Shown: positions 56,971 to 64,000 of the stretch, one piece after another
Position numbering within the stretch: the stretch's first letter is position 1
Layout: the number at the start of each line of letters is the position of its first letter
Assembly (NCBI GenBank): GCA_009837885.1
Contig: VXSP01000044.1
Span: 62,001 to 126,000, forward strand
DNA: 64,000 bases
DNA from: Holophagales bacterium
Lineage (GTDB): Bacteria > Acidobacteriota > Thermoanaerobaculia > Multivoradales > Multivoraceae
Direction of reading: 5' to 3'
Program-made: the position numbers and the translations under genes
The notes under the pieces: model-generated
The model's database searches: none
Seen by the model: only the letters and a program-made list of their open reading frames with translations
Told to the model about the DNA's origin: nothing

Positions 56971-57654
56971 ATGCGTCACCATCGAAGCCTCGGCTTCACA
57001 GCCGGAATCGTGGCTGCGATTCTCGTGACGCCTGTCGCCGTCTCCGCCCAGTCAGGCCACAACCTGGAGCGTCCCGAACACTGGAAGGTCCGGTACGACG
57101 GCTCCGACGAAGCGGCCGAGCGCAACTTCGTCGTCATGCGACCCGGCTGGCACGTCTACGCCGGCCCCGGCAGCCTGCTCTGGGACCCGGGCCGCTTCGC
57201 CTCCGGCAACTACGCCGTCAAGAGCACGATCTACCTGTTCCCCAAGGGCGACCCGGAACGTTCCGGCTCGACGCGGACCGACACGCCCTTCGGCCTCTTC
57301 CTCGGCGGCCGCGATCTCGAAGAGGAGACGCCAACCTACGTCTCCTTCCAGGTCGACAACGCCGGCCGGTTCCGTATAGCCCGCTACGCTGGCAACGACG
57401 TTGAAGAACTGGTGCCGTGGACAGCTCACGACGGTATCTCCGTCCTCGACGCCCCCGCCACCTCACCCGCGGAGAACGTCCTCGAAGTTGACATCCGCGG
57501 CGAGCAGACGATCTTCTATGTCAATGACGAGGCGGTGGCCGATCTTCCAGTCGAAGACCTCCGCCTGGACGGCCTGATCGGCCTAACCGCCGGCGAAGGC
57601 CTCAGCCTCCACATCACCGAAATCGCGATCGGCCCCAACCGCCGAGACCAATAG
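56971..57654 (+). CDS. Secreted beta-sandwich (LamG/3-keto-disaccharide-hydrolase-like) protein
   Basis: ATG 56971 has GAGGAG seven bases upstream. After a signal peptide ('IVAAILVTPVAVSAQ') the 200-residue protein is all beta: 'WHVYAGPGSLLWDPG', 'TPFGLFLGGRDLEEETPTYVSF' (in part) and 'GLIGLTAGEGLSLHITEIAIG' are in the pattern of concanavalin-type/DUF1080-like domains. No catalytic site is clear. It follows the acylase gene by 10 bases and is likely co-transcribed. Confidence 0.65.
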   Translation: MRHHRSLGFTAGIVAAILVTPVAVSAQSGHNLERPEHWKVRYDGSDEAAERNFVVMRPGWHVYAGPGSLLWDPGRFASGNYAVKSTIYLFPKGDPERSGSTRTDTPFGLFLGGRDLEEETPTYVSFQVDNAGRFRIARYAGNDVEELVPWTAHDGISVLDAPATSPAENVLEVDIRGEQTIFYVNDEAVADLPVEDLRLDGLIGLTAGEGLSLHITEIAIGPNRRDQ

Positions 57655-57668
57655 CCCGACGACCTCCA

Positions 57669-57846
57669 GCCGGTCCGGGGTCCGCGGGGGGTGGGTCCCA
57701 GCGGACTCGAAGCGAGCGACGCCCGGCGCCCTTACGTCAACCGACGACCTACCGGAGCGAGCGTAGTGGAGTGCGCGCCGTCCTCACATCCCTCTCCGAA
57801 GCGCGCACGGCCGCTGGGACCCACCCCCCGCGGACCCCGGACCGGC
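57669..57846. repeat. Perfect 36-bp inverted repeat with 106-base spacer
   Basis: Arms 57669-57704 and 57811-57846 are perfect reverse complements. The left arm is G-rich (GCCGGTCCGGGG, then CCGCGGGGGG, then GTGGGTCCCAGCGG). It fills the gap (57655-57871) between two convergent genes. Such arms would make a very strong RNA hairpin; a transposon-derived element or a bidirectional terminator are both possible. No ORF of note in the spacer. Confidence 0.75.
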
Positions 57847-57871
57847 GGGTGCCACGCCGCCTACCGGCGAC

Positions 57872-58942
57872 CTACTCGCCGCCGGTGCTGGCCGCCTTGC
57901 CGGCGCGCCAGTCGTCCTCGAGGATGCGCGCGCCGCGGAGCGTGCCGCCCATCGAGTAGTTGCCCTCGTGGCAGGCGTACTCGTAGACGCGTTCCTGGTC
58001 GCGCTTCCAGATGTACTCGCCGGACCAGGGGGCTTCCCAGGTGGCCGGGTCGTTCATCGTGAAGTGGTAGAGGATGTTGCCGTCCGGCTGGAGCGTCAGG
58101 CGCTCCGTGACGTGGAGGTCCTTCGTTGCCCCGCGCAGGAAGCCGTCGGGCCGAAAGTGAACCGAGTCGATGACCAGGGTGTCGCCTTCCCACCACCCGA
58201 CCGAATCACCCAGCCAGCGCCGTTCCTCGGGGCTCGGGTGCTCATCGTTCAGACGGATGATCCGGGCGTCATGGACCATCTCGATCAGGATCATGATGTG
58301 GTCCTCGGTCTGCACGACCCGCTTGTAGTTGTTGTAGCCGCTCGGGAAAGTCGGCGTGGCGCCGGTGAAGCCGAGGATGCAGCGCTCGCTGATCGGCAGC
58401 GACTCGGGGCCGTCGTACGGGCCCGGGCCGTCGAGTTCGAGCCACCAGGCGACGCCCTCGTTCGGGCGGCGCAGCTTGGCGCGTTCCGCGAATCTCGCCT
58501 TGGCCGCTTCGGTGGTTTCCGGCATGCGGCCGTTCGGCGGGTCGACGATGATCGAGGTCCGGAACTTGCCGTCCACCGCGAACGTGTCCGTGCCGCGGTC
58601 GAGCCAGAAGCTGTTGTAGCCGCCGACGTTGCCGGCCGCGCCGGGTGAGCCGTCACCGCCCTCCGGCGGCGCCTCGCGGTTCGGATCGGAGATCTGGTGG
58701 CGGTCGGCGCGCCGCTGGGCCGCGTCGGCCGCGATCTTCTCGGCCTCCTCCGGCGTCAGGTACAGGTTCTCGCCGTACTCCTCGGGCCGTTGCAGCGGCG
58801 TCAGCGTGGCGGCGTCATAGGTGCCGGTCAGGTCGGGCTTGCCGTTGGCGGCCCGCTTGATCTCGCCTTCGGCCGCGAGAGCGGGCGCCGCGAGCAACAG
58901 CACGAGGATGGCGGCCAGGGCCGCCGGGAATCGGACTCTCAT
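57872..58942 (-). CDS. Secreted protein of unknown function, paralogue 1
   Basis: A 356-residue protein with a signal peptide ('ALAAILVLLLAAPALAAE'). 'GKPDLTGTYDAATLTPLQRP' opens the mature part. 'CILGFTGATPTFPSGYNN' and 'HIMILIEMVHDARIIRLND' are conserved with its neighbour, as are 'VYEYACHEGNYSMGGTLRGAR'-type C-terminal residues including two Cys. I do not recognise an enzyme family; such proteins are frequent in Acidobacteriota genomes. The upstream 40 bases also match those of the neighbour. Confidence 0.75.
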   Translation of the reverse strand: MRVRFPAALAAILVLLLAAPALAAEGEIKRAANGKPDLTGTYDAATLTPLQRPEEYGENLYLTPEEAEKIAADAAQRRADRHQISDPNREAPPEGGDGSPGAAGNVGGYNSFWLDRGTDTFAVDGKFRTSIIVDPPNGRMPETTEAAKARFAERAKLRRPNEGVAWWLELDGPGPYDGPESLPISERCILGFTGATPTFPSGYNNYKRVVQTEDHIMILIEMVHDARIIRLNDEHPSPEERRWLGDSVGWWEGDTLVIDSVHFRPDGFLRGATKDLHVTERLTLQPDGNILYHFTMNDPATWEAPWSGEYIWKRDQERVYEYACHEGNYSMGGTLRGARILEDDWRAGKAASTGGE

Positions 58943-58977
58943 TCTGCGTCCTCCTGTTTCGACTGGATGCCGAAGTG

Positions 58978-59047
58978 TAGCGCGGCCGAAGGCCAGAAAC
59001 CGGCGCTGCGCGCCGGATGCCGGCGGGGACGCCGGCGCACCCAGTCA
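58978..59047 (-). repeat. REP-like double-hairpin repeat, copy D
   Basis: On the minus strand it reads CTGGGTGCGCCGGCGTCCCC, then the perfect first hairpin GCCGGCG-TCCC-CGCCGGC and the second hairpin CCGGCGC-GCA-GCGCCGG. It separates the tandem paralogues and starts at the stop of the upstream one. Confidence 0.75.
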
Positions 59048-60124
59048 GTCGCCGCTGCCGGCGCCGGTGCTCGCGGCCTTGGCGGCCAAGGCGTCGGCCT
59101 CCAGCACCCGGGCGCCTCGCAGCGTGCCGCCCATCGAGTAGTTCCCCTCGTGGCAGGCGTACTCGTAGACGTCCACGGGGCTGCGCTTCCAGATGTACTC
59201 GCCGGACCAGGGGACGTCCCAGGTGGCCGGATCGTCGATCGTGAACCGGTAGAGGATGTTGCCGTCCGGCTGCAGCGTGAGGCGCTCCGTGACGTGGGAT
59301 TCCTGGGTGGCGCCGCGCAGGACGGCCTTCGGGTGGAAGTTCCGCGAATCGATGACCAGGGTGTCACCTTCCCACCAGCCGATGGAGTGACCGAGCCACT
59401 TCCGTTCCTCGGGACTCGGGTGCTCCGCGTTCAGGCGCACGATGCGGGCGTCGTGGACCATCTCGATCAGGATCATGATGTGGTCCTCGGTCTGGACCAC
59501 GCGCTTGAAGTTGTTGTAGAGGCTGGGGAAGGTCGGCGTGGCGCCGGTGAAGCCGACGATGCAGCGCTCGGTCACCGGCAGCGTCTCCGGACCGTCGTAC
59601 GGGCCGTGGCCCTCGATGTCGAGCCACCAGGCGGAGCCGTCGTTCGGCCGGCGCAGCCGGCGGCGCTCGGCGGATCGCGCCTGGCCGGCCTCGGTCATCT
59701 CCGGAATGCGGCCGTTCGGAGGATCGAAGATGATCGAGGTGCGGAACTTGCCGTCGACCGCGAACGCCTCGGTCCCCGTCTCGACCCAGAACCGGTTGTA
59801 GCCGCCGACGTTGCCGGCGCCGCCCGTCGTCCCGTCGCCGCCGACCGGCGGCGGCTTGCGGTTCGGATCGGAGACTTGGTGCCGGTCGGCGGCATACTGG
59901 GCCGCGTCCGCCTCGATCTTCGCCGCGTCCTCGGGGCTCAGGAAGAGGTTGTCGCCGTACTTTTCGGGCCGCTGGAGCGGCGTCAGGGTGCCGGCGTCGA
60001 AGGTGCCGGTCAGGTCGGGCTTGCCGTTGGCGGCGCGCTTGACATCGCCCTGGGCAGTCAGCGCAGGGGCCGCGATCAGCAACGCGAGGATGGCGATCAG
60101 CGCCGCGGGGACTCGGACTCTCAT
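59045..60124 (-). CDS. Secreted protein of unknown function, paralogue 2
   Basis: ATG 60124 starts a 359-residue protein with a signal peptide ('ALIAILALLIAAPALTAQ'); longer upstream frames are not needed. It is highly similar to the gene downstream over the whole length ('GKPDLTGTFDAGTLTPLQRP', 'CIVGFTGATPTFPSLYNN', 'ACHEGNYSMGGTLRGARVL'). The two are a recent tandem duplication separated by a REP-like repeat, and the duplicated unit includes the region before the start codon. Function unknown. Confidence 0.78.
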   Translation of the reverse strand: MRVRVPAALIAILALLIAAPALTAQGDVKRAANGKPDLTGTFDAGTLTPLQRPEKYGDNLFLSPEDAAKIEADAAQYAADRHQVSDPNRKPPPVGGDGTTGGAGNVGGYNRFWVETGTEAFAVDGKFRTSIIFDPPNGRIPEMTEAGQARSAERRRLRRPNDGSAWWLDIEGHGPYDGPETLPVTERCIVGFTGATPTFPSLYNNFKRVVQTEDHIMILIEMVHDARIVRLNAEHPSPEERKWLGHSIGWWEGDTLVIDSRNFHPKAVLRGATQESHVTERLTLQPDGNILYRFTIDDPATWDVPWSGEYIWKRSPVDVYEYACHEGNYSMGGTLRGARVLEADALAAKAASTGAGSGD

Positions 60125-60216
60125 GTTGGGTCCTCCGATTTCGATTGGATGGCCGGAGTGTAGCGGAGTGGGACGGCTGCCTGATTGGCGTCGGCTTGAC
60201 GAGGGTAACGGCGGGA

Positions 60217-60234
60217 TGCGAGCATGGTCTCGCA
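60217..60234. promoter_or_regulatory. Candidate operator of the toxin-antitoxin operon
   Basis: TGCGAG-CATGGT-CTCGCA is a perfect 6-bp inverted repeat 22 bases before the antitoxin ATG. TTGACG at 60196-60201 could be a -35, but no convincing -10 follows. RHH antitoxins typically bind such palindromes to repress their own operon. Confidence 0.45.
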
Positions 60235-60255
60235 ATTGAGATACGGGAGGTCCGG

Positions 60256-60537
60256 ATGACCACACAGAGTTCGATGCTCCACGTCCGGATGGACGCAGAG
60301 ATGAAGCGCAGAGCGACAGCGGCGCTCGCGGCGATGGGCTTGACGGCATCGGAGGCCGTGCGGTTGCTGTTCCACCGCATCGCCGTCGATCAAGCCTTCC
60401 CGCTTGAGCTCAAGGTGCCAAACGCGCGGACTCGCGAGGCCATGGCCGAAGTGGACGAGATGGTGCGAGACCGCGGCGCGCGGTTCGCCAGCGCTGACGA
60501 GGCGTTTGCGGAGCTTGAAGAAGCCGGCGGCCAGTAA
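60256..60537 (+). CDS. RelB/DinJ-type antitoxin
   Basis: ATG 60256 has GGGAGG nine bases upstream. The 93-residue protein has the ribbon-helix-helix N-terminus 'SSMLHVRMDAEMKRRATAALAAMGLTASEAVRLLFHRI' (shown in part: the 'LTASEAVRLLFHRIA' motif is characteristic) and an acidic C-terminal tail that would wrap the toxin. It is followed by an overlapping YafQ-type toxin. Confidence 0.85.
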   Translation: MTTQSSMLHVRMDAEMKRRATAALAAMGLTASEAVRLLFHRIAVDQAFPLELKVPNARTREAMAEVDEMVRDRGARFASADEAFAELEEAGGQ

Positions 60538-60841
60538 ACGGGCCAAGCTACCCCGCCGCGTCGACTTCTCGCGACAGTTTCTGAGGGACTGGCGGCGGCT
60601 CTCCCGGTCCGGCCGCTACGACATGCGCCGGCTGAAGGCCGTGATGCTCCTCCTGATTGCCCACGATGCTCCGCTCCCACCCGAGCGAAGGGACCACGCG
60701 CTCAAGGGCTCGTTGGCGAGCTTTCGGGAGTGCCACATCGGCGGCGACTTCCTGCTGATCTACCGTATCGACGACACGGACGGCCCCAGCGGATCGGTCT
60801 ACTTCGCCAGGGCCGGAACTCACGCGGACTTGTTCGAATGA
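60515..60841 (+). CDS. YafQ/RelE-type mRNA endonuclease toxin
   Basis: TTG 60515 overlaps the antitoxin by 23 bases and gives 108 residues. 'HALKGSLASFRECHIGGDFLLIY' and 'YFARAGTHADLFE' match the YafQ active-site pattern (HxLxG, RECHI, D, R and His near the end, terminal Phe). It would cleave mRNA at the ribosome. The genes would be transcribed together from upstream of 60256. Confidence 0.85.
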   Translation: MKKPAASKRAKLPRRVDFSRQFLRDWRRLSRSGRYDMRRLKAVMLLLIAHDAPLPPERRDHALKGSLASFRECHIGGDFLLIYRIDDTDGPSGSVYFARAGTHADLFE

Positions 60842-60957
60842 GCAGACCCGCGAAGTCGCGCGCTTCCTGCGGAAGACACGGCTCTCGTTTTACGGCGGCA
60901 CGCGTTGCGTGACGGCCGCGTCCGGACGGAAGCTGTCTCTGGGCCGTGGTCAGGAAG

Positions 60958-61266
60958 TCAGAGGCCTTCAGGACGCCAGTCTCCCGCTTCCGCCTTCATG
61001 ACGAAGTGCGTCTTGGGCAGAACGTCCAGACCGCGATCCCAGAGCATGTCCTGGATTCGAGTGCCGATCGAGAGCTTGTCCGGCGTCTTGTGGAGGTCGT
61101 CCACGACGCCGTCGTAGATAGCCCAGATGTCCACGACCTCATCGCCGTACCAGGACGTGCCCGGTTTCACCCAGATGTTCGTGAAGTGGATGTGGGGCAA
61201 CGCGGCCTTGACGATCTGTTCGATCTTTTCGGTTACGTCGGGCAGCTGTTCTGAGAGCGTTTTCAT
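60958..61266 (-). CDS. Hypothetical cytoplasmic protein
   Basis: A 102-residue protein from ATG 61266, with GAGGTGG as ribosome-binding site. 'LPDVTEKIEQIVKAALPHIHFT' is helical; 'DIWAIYDGVVDDLHK' and 'PKTHFVMKAEAGDW' look like beta-alpha. No known family. It lies between the toxin gene (convergent) and the molybdopterin-binding gene (54 bases upstream). Confidence 0.6.
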   Translation of the reverse strand: MKTLSEQLPDVTEKIEQIVKAALPHIHFTNIWVKPGTSWYGDEVVDIWAIYDGVVDDLHKTPDKLSIGTRIQDMLWDRGLDVLPKTHFVMKAEAGDWRPEGL

Positions 61267-61320
61267 CTCGCCACCTCAGGGTTGCTGGTGCCGCTGCCAG
61301 CGTCCTTCAGGCCTCAAGGT

Positions 61321-62358
61321 TCACTCTACACCGATCCGTCGCCGCGGCAGCGGCCGCTCCGGCACGTCCTCCAGCAGACCGCCATGGCCGAGCGACGTGA
61401 TGTCGCGCCGCGTCAGCCGGTCGCCGACGAGCAGGCGTGGCAGCACGAGGTCGACGATGTTCCGCTTGGGACTGCGGGCGCAGCCCGGGGCGCCGAGGAC
61501 CGGGGTGCCGCCAAGTTCGGCGAGCAGCAGGAGGTTGCCGGGGTCGACCGGTGCGCCGTAACAGATGACCGAGCCGCCGGCGGCTTCGATGGCGCTCGGC
61601 GCCAGGTCGTGGCGGTCCTGGATCGCCGTTTCGCCGGCAAGGATCAGGAGATCGACGTCCGGGGCGAGTTCGGCCGCTGCCGACGCGAGCTCCCCGGTTT
61701 CCTGTTCCCGGTCGATCGGCACGAAGCGCACCTGGGTGAGTTCGGCGCCGAGGGCGCCGAGCCGCTGCCGGAAGGCCTTCTCGAAGCCGGCGACCAGCCG
61801 TTCGCGGCCGGCGGAGCGGCCGGCGGCGACGGTCCCGGAGACGATCAGGCCCGCGGTGCTAGGCGGCAGCGGGTCGAGCCGGATCAATGGGCTCGCGGCG
61901 ACGCTCTCGGCCGCGGCCACCGTGTCTTCGGACAGGGCGTAGGGGAGGATCTTCGTCGTGCCGACCATCTTGCCGGCGCGGGCCACACTGTGGTTGGGCA
62001 GGGTGGCAAGGGTGACGCCGTCGCGGCCGTTGATGCGGTCCAGGGCCGCGGCGTCGACGCGCAGCACGCCCAGCATCTGCGCGTGCAGGTTGACGCGCCC
62101 GGTCGTCGGCCCCCGCAGGTCGAGACCCGTTCCGGCGACGGCCTCACTGACCCGGCGGGCGGCTTCGTTCTCGTCGACGTCGCCGGGTTCGAGCCGGGCC
62201 GCGAAGACCCGGTCGCGGCCGAGACCGGCCAGCACCTTCAGTTCCTCGTCGCCGAGCGCGCGGCCCTTCCGCAGCACGCGCCGGCCCTCGTTGTCGTAGA
62301 CGTTGTGGCCGAGGATGGCGTCGTGAGCGTCGGTGAGCGGCGTCGCTTCGAACTTCAT
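61321..62358 (-). CDS. Molybdopterin-binding protein (MoeA/MoaB-like domain)
   Basis: ATG 62358 ('MKFEATPLTDAHDAILGHNV') gives 345 residues. Residues 1-170 have 'RVNLHAQMLGVLRVDAAALDRIN'; the C-terminal half has a MoCF-type domain with 'LLILAGETAIQDRHDLAPSAIEAAGG' and 'PVLGAPGCARSPKRNIVDLVLPRLL'. It resembles molybdopterin-binding domains found with xanthine-dehydrogenase-type systems, and may handle the cofactor rather than make it. Divergent from the M20 gene. Confidence 0.75.
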   Translation of the reverse strand: MKFEATPLTDAHDAILGHNVYDNEGRRVLRKGRALGDEELKVLAGLGRDRVFAARLEPGDVDENEAARRVSEAVAGTGLDLRGPTTGRVNLHAQMLGVLRVDAAALDRINGRDGVTLATLPNHSVARAGKMVGTTKILPYALSEDTVAAAESVAASPLIRLDPLPPSTAGLIVSGTVAAGRSAGRERLVAGFEKAFRQRLGALGAELTQVRFVPIDREQETGELASAAAELAPDVDLLILAGETAIQDRHDLAPSAIEAAGGSVICYGAPVDPGNLLLLAELGGTPVLGAPGCARSPKRNIVDLVLPRLLVGDRLTRRDITSLGHGGLLEDVPERPLPRRRIGVE

Positions 62359-62418
62359 CGTGGATCGGTTCTCCGAAGGGGAAACTACACTGATTGAGTT
62401 CGCTGCCGCCCGGGCTCG

Positions 62419-62473
62419 GGCTCGCCGCTTCGCGGCTCGCGCTCCATGCCGGCGGGGACGCCGGCGCACCCAG
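62419..62473 (-). repeat. REP-like double-hairpin repeat, copy E
   Basis: On the minus strand: CTGGGTGCGCCGGCGTCCCC, the perfect first hairpin GCCGGCG-TCCC-CGCCGGC, then GCCGC-GAA-GCGGC (62436-62424), the second-hairpin form shared with copy B. Unlike the other copies it lies between divergent genes. Confidence 0.7.
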
Positions 62474-62507
62474 TGGGCGGAACCCGGAGAGATAAACTCC
62501 GTCCGCC

Positions 62508-63665
62508 ATGGCCTCCGACAACTACGGCCGAATCGACGGCTGGCGCGACGAACTGACCGAGTGGCGGCGCGACTTCCACCGGCACCCGGAGCTCGCCTTC
62601 GAGGAGGAGCGGACGTCGCAGATCGTTACGGAACGGCTGCGGTCGTTCGGCATCGAAGAGGTGCATCACGGCATCGCAAAGACCGGAGTCGTCGCGACGA
62701 TTCGCGCCGGCAGTTCGGATCGCGCCGTGGCGCTGCGGGCGGACATGGACGCGCTGCCGATCCAGGAGCAGAACCACTTCGGGCACTGCTCGACCGCGCC
62801 CGGGAAGATGCATGCCTGCGGCCACGACGGTCACACCGCGATGCTGCTGGGCGCCGCCCGCTACCTCGCGGAGACCCGGAGCTTCGACGGCACGGTCCAG
62901 CTCATCTTCCAGCCGGCCGAGGAGAAGGACGGCGGCGCCGGGGTCATGGTGCGGGAAGGGCTGTTCGAGCGTTTCCCCGCGGACAAGGTCTTCGGCCTGC
63001 ACAACTTTCCGGGCGTGCCGACCGGCGCCTTCGCGACGAACAGCGGTCCCTTCATGGCCGCGATCGACCAGTTCGAGATCGAGATCCGGGGCCGCGGAAC
63101 GCACGGCGCCTGGCCGCACAGCGGCATCGACCCGATCGTCGCCGCGTCGCAGGTCGTGATGGGGCTCCAGACCCTGGTGTCCCGCAACGTCGATCCCCGA
63201 CGCCGGGCGGTGGTGTCCGTGACGATGAGCCATGCCGGCGAAGCGTTCAACGTGATCCCGGAGACCGCGTACCTCGCCGGGGGCGTGCGTTCCTTCCTGC
63301 GCGAGGTGCAGGACACCCTCGAGCTGGGGCTGGAGCGCGTCGTCCACGGCGTCTGCGCCGCCCACGGCGCCTCGGCCAAGGTGGACTACGAGCGCTACTA
63401 CCCGGCGACGGTGAACGCGCCGCGCGAGACGGAGGAGATGACCGCCGCGGCGCTCAGCATGGGCTGGGAGGTCGACACGGAGATGGAGCCGCTGATGGGC
63501 TCCGACGACTTCGCGTTCCTGGCCGAGGAGCGTCCGGGGTCCTTCATGATGATCGGCAACGGCGACAGCGAGATGCTGCACACGCCGCGGTACGACTTCA
63601 ACGACGAGCTGCTGACGATCGGCGCCAAGTACTGGGCGCGGCTGGCCGAGAGTCAGCTTTCCTAG
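62508..63665 (+). CDS. M20-family amidohydrolase
   Basis: A 385-residue zinc-dependent amidohydrolase (hippurate hydrolase/N-acyl amino acid deacylase group). 'FHRHPELAFEEERT' and 'HACGHDGHTAMLLGAARYL' give the metal-binding His and Asp, 'LIFQPAEEKDGGAG' the catalytic Glu pair, and 'GRGTHGAWPHSGIDPI' the dimer-domain motif. Cytoplasmic. It would release free amino acids from N-acyl or hippuryl conjugates. Confidence 0.92.
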   Translation: MASDNYGRIDGWRDELTEWRRDFHRHPELAFEEERTSQIVTERLRSFGIEEVHHGIAKTGVVATIRAGSSDRAVALRADMDALPIQEQNHFGHCSTAPGKMHACGHDGHTAMLLGAARYLAETRSFDGTVQLIFQPAEEKDGGAGVMVREGLFERFPADKVFGLHNFPGVPTGAFATNSGPFMAAIDQFEIEIRGRGTHGAWPHSGIDPIVAASQVVMGLQTLVSRNVDPRRRAVVSVTMSHAGEAFNVIPETAYLAGGVRSFLREVQDTLELGLERVVHGVCAAHGASAKVDYERYYPATVNAPRETEEMTAAALSMGWEVDTEMEPLMGSDDFAFLAEERPGSFMMIGNGDSEMLHTPRYDFNDELLTIGAKYWARLAESQLS

Positions 63666-63814
63666 CGCCTCCCGGAAACAAAGCCGGCGGCCGGGGCGTA
63701 TTCCCTGATGACGCGGGCGGTTGGCCGGGTGAACAGGCCCCGGTTTCTCAATACTCTCTCCAAGGAGCTGGTCGCCGCCCGCGCGTTGCCCCCAAAAGGA
63801 CCTGAAAGAAAGCC

Positions 63815-64000
63815 ATGAACTTCGCCCATACCTTCAGGATCCCGACCGCTCAGACCCTCGCGGCGGTGATCCTCCTGTCCCTCCCCCTGGTGGCCGGCTG
63901 CGCGTTCGACAGCGGCGTGGCCGGCGAGCCGCCGGTGCCGGAGGCCGCGACATTGGCGGCCGACGATGCGATTCCCGTCGCCGCGCTGCCGCTTTTCCGT
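63815..64000 (+). CDS. Lipoprotein, 3' end outside window
   Basis: ATG 63815 opens a frame to the end of the window (62 codons). 'TLAAVILLSLPLVAGCAFD' is a signal peptide with a lipobox (Cys29). The mature part seen is an Ala/Pro-rich linker ('EPPVPEAATLAADDAIP'). Function cannot be judged. Confidence 0.7.
   Translation, partial: MNFAHTFRIPTAQTLAAVILLSLPLVAGCAFDSGVAGEPPVPEAATLAADDAIPVAALPLFR

Noticed and set aside
1..64000. CRISPR array, prophage or insertion sequence
   Set aside because: No regularly spaced direct repeats and no integrase, transposase or structural phage protein were seen in any frame.

Overview
The window is very GC-rich, densely coded bacterial chromosome with no phage, insertion sequence, rRNA, tRNA or CRISPR array that I can see. 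The gene mix points to an aerobic, heterotrophic Acidobacteriota-like lineage: many secreted or lipoprotein hydrolases, PQQ-type propellers, a VWFA-like secreted protein, haem/type-II-copper proteins, an S9 peptidase, a BNR-repeat giant and a penicillin acylase. Waxy-ester-type acyltransferases and an Mrp-type cation/proton antiporter would also suit a marine or saline habitat. The taxon is an inference, not something the sequence proves.

Layout. 1-2034 (+): end of a PQQ-like propeller gene and a cytochrome c/copper monooxygenase-like protein. 2127-5269 (-): an rpsD-led run (S4, a cupredoxin-like secreted protein, a helix-hairpin-helix protein, a Gfo/Idh/MocA oxidoreductase). 5488-11973 (-): a radical SAM protein, an oxidoreductase-SelD fusion, a CaiB/BaiF CoA-transferase and a secreted amidohydrolase. 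12070-16960: a tightly overlapped minus-strand neutral-lipid operon (two WS/DGAT acyltransferases, lipase, phasin-like coiled coil, GNAT) facing a small DUF6489-like gene. 17074-21630 (-): PhyH dioxygenase, sulfotransferase-like protein, class IV aminotransferase and a GT39-type membrane glycosyltransferase. 21751-25736 (mostly +): a kinase-fold protein without its catalytic Asp, an M24 peptidase-like protein, a small membrane protein and a Tat lipoprotein TIM barrel. 25740-29895 (-): FAD oxidoreductase, TesB thioesterase, LOG/TIGR00725-like protein and a DSD1-type PLP enzyme.

31164-41917 (-) is one almost gap-free run: an acyl-CoA-ligase-like gene, PfkB kinase, S9 peptidase, lipoprotein, then eight Mrp antiporter genes in the order E-F-G-A(C-terminal)-B-C-D-D', the order of archaeal membrane-bound hydrogenase modules. 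42329-44112 (+): S1/P1 nuclease and ThpR. 44119-49377 (-): alpha/beta hydrolase, BNR propeller, exported hydroxyacid dehydrogenase. 49525-53365: a TerB-like protein (+), then orphan S14, a second haem protein and pyrE (-). 53474-57654 (+): a DUF1640-like coiled-coil membrane protein, a 48-residue membrane protein resembling its tail, MogA, a penicillin-acylase lipoprotein and a secreted beta-sandwich protein. 57872-60124 (-): a tandem pair of secreted paralogues. The right end carries a RelB/YafQ-type toxin-antitoxin pair, a molybdopterin-binding protein, an M20 amidohydrolase and the start of a lipoprotein gene.

The least explained material is in the intergenic DNA: a five-copy double-hairpin (REP-like) repeat, a two-copy 46-bp hairpin, a two-copy palindrome whose arms co-vary, and two long inverted-repeat structures (36-bp perfect arms at 57669-57846; about 30-bp arms at 41996-42239).
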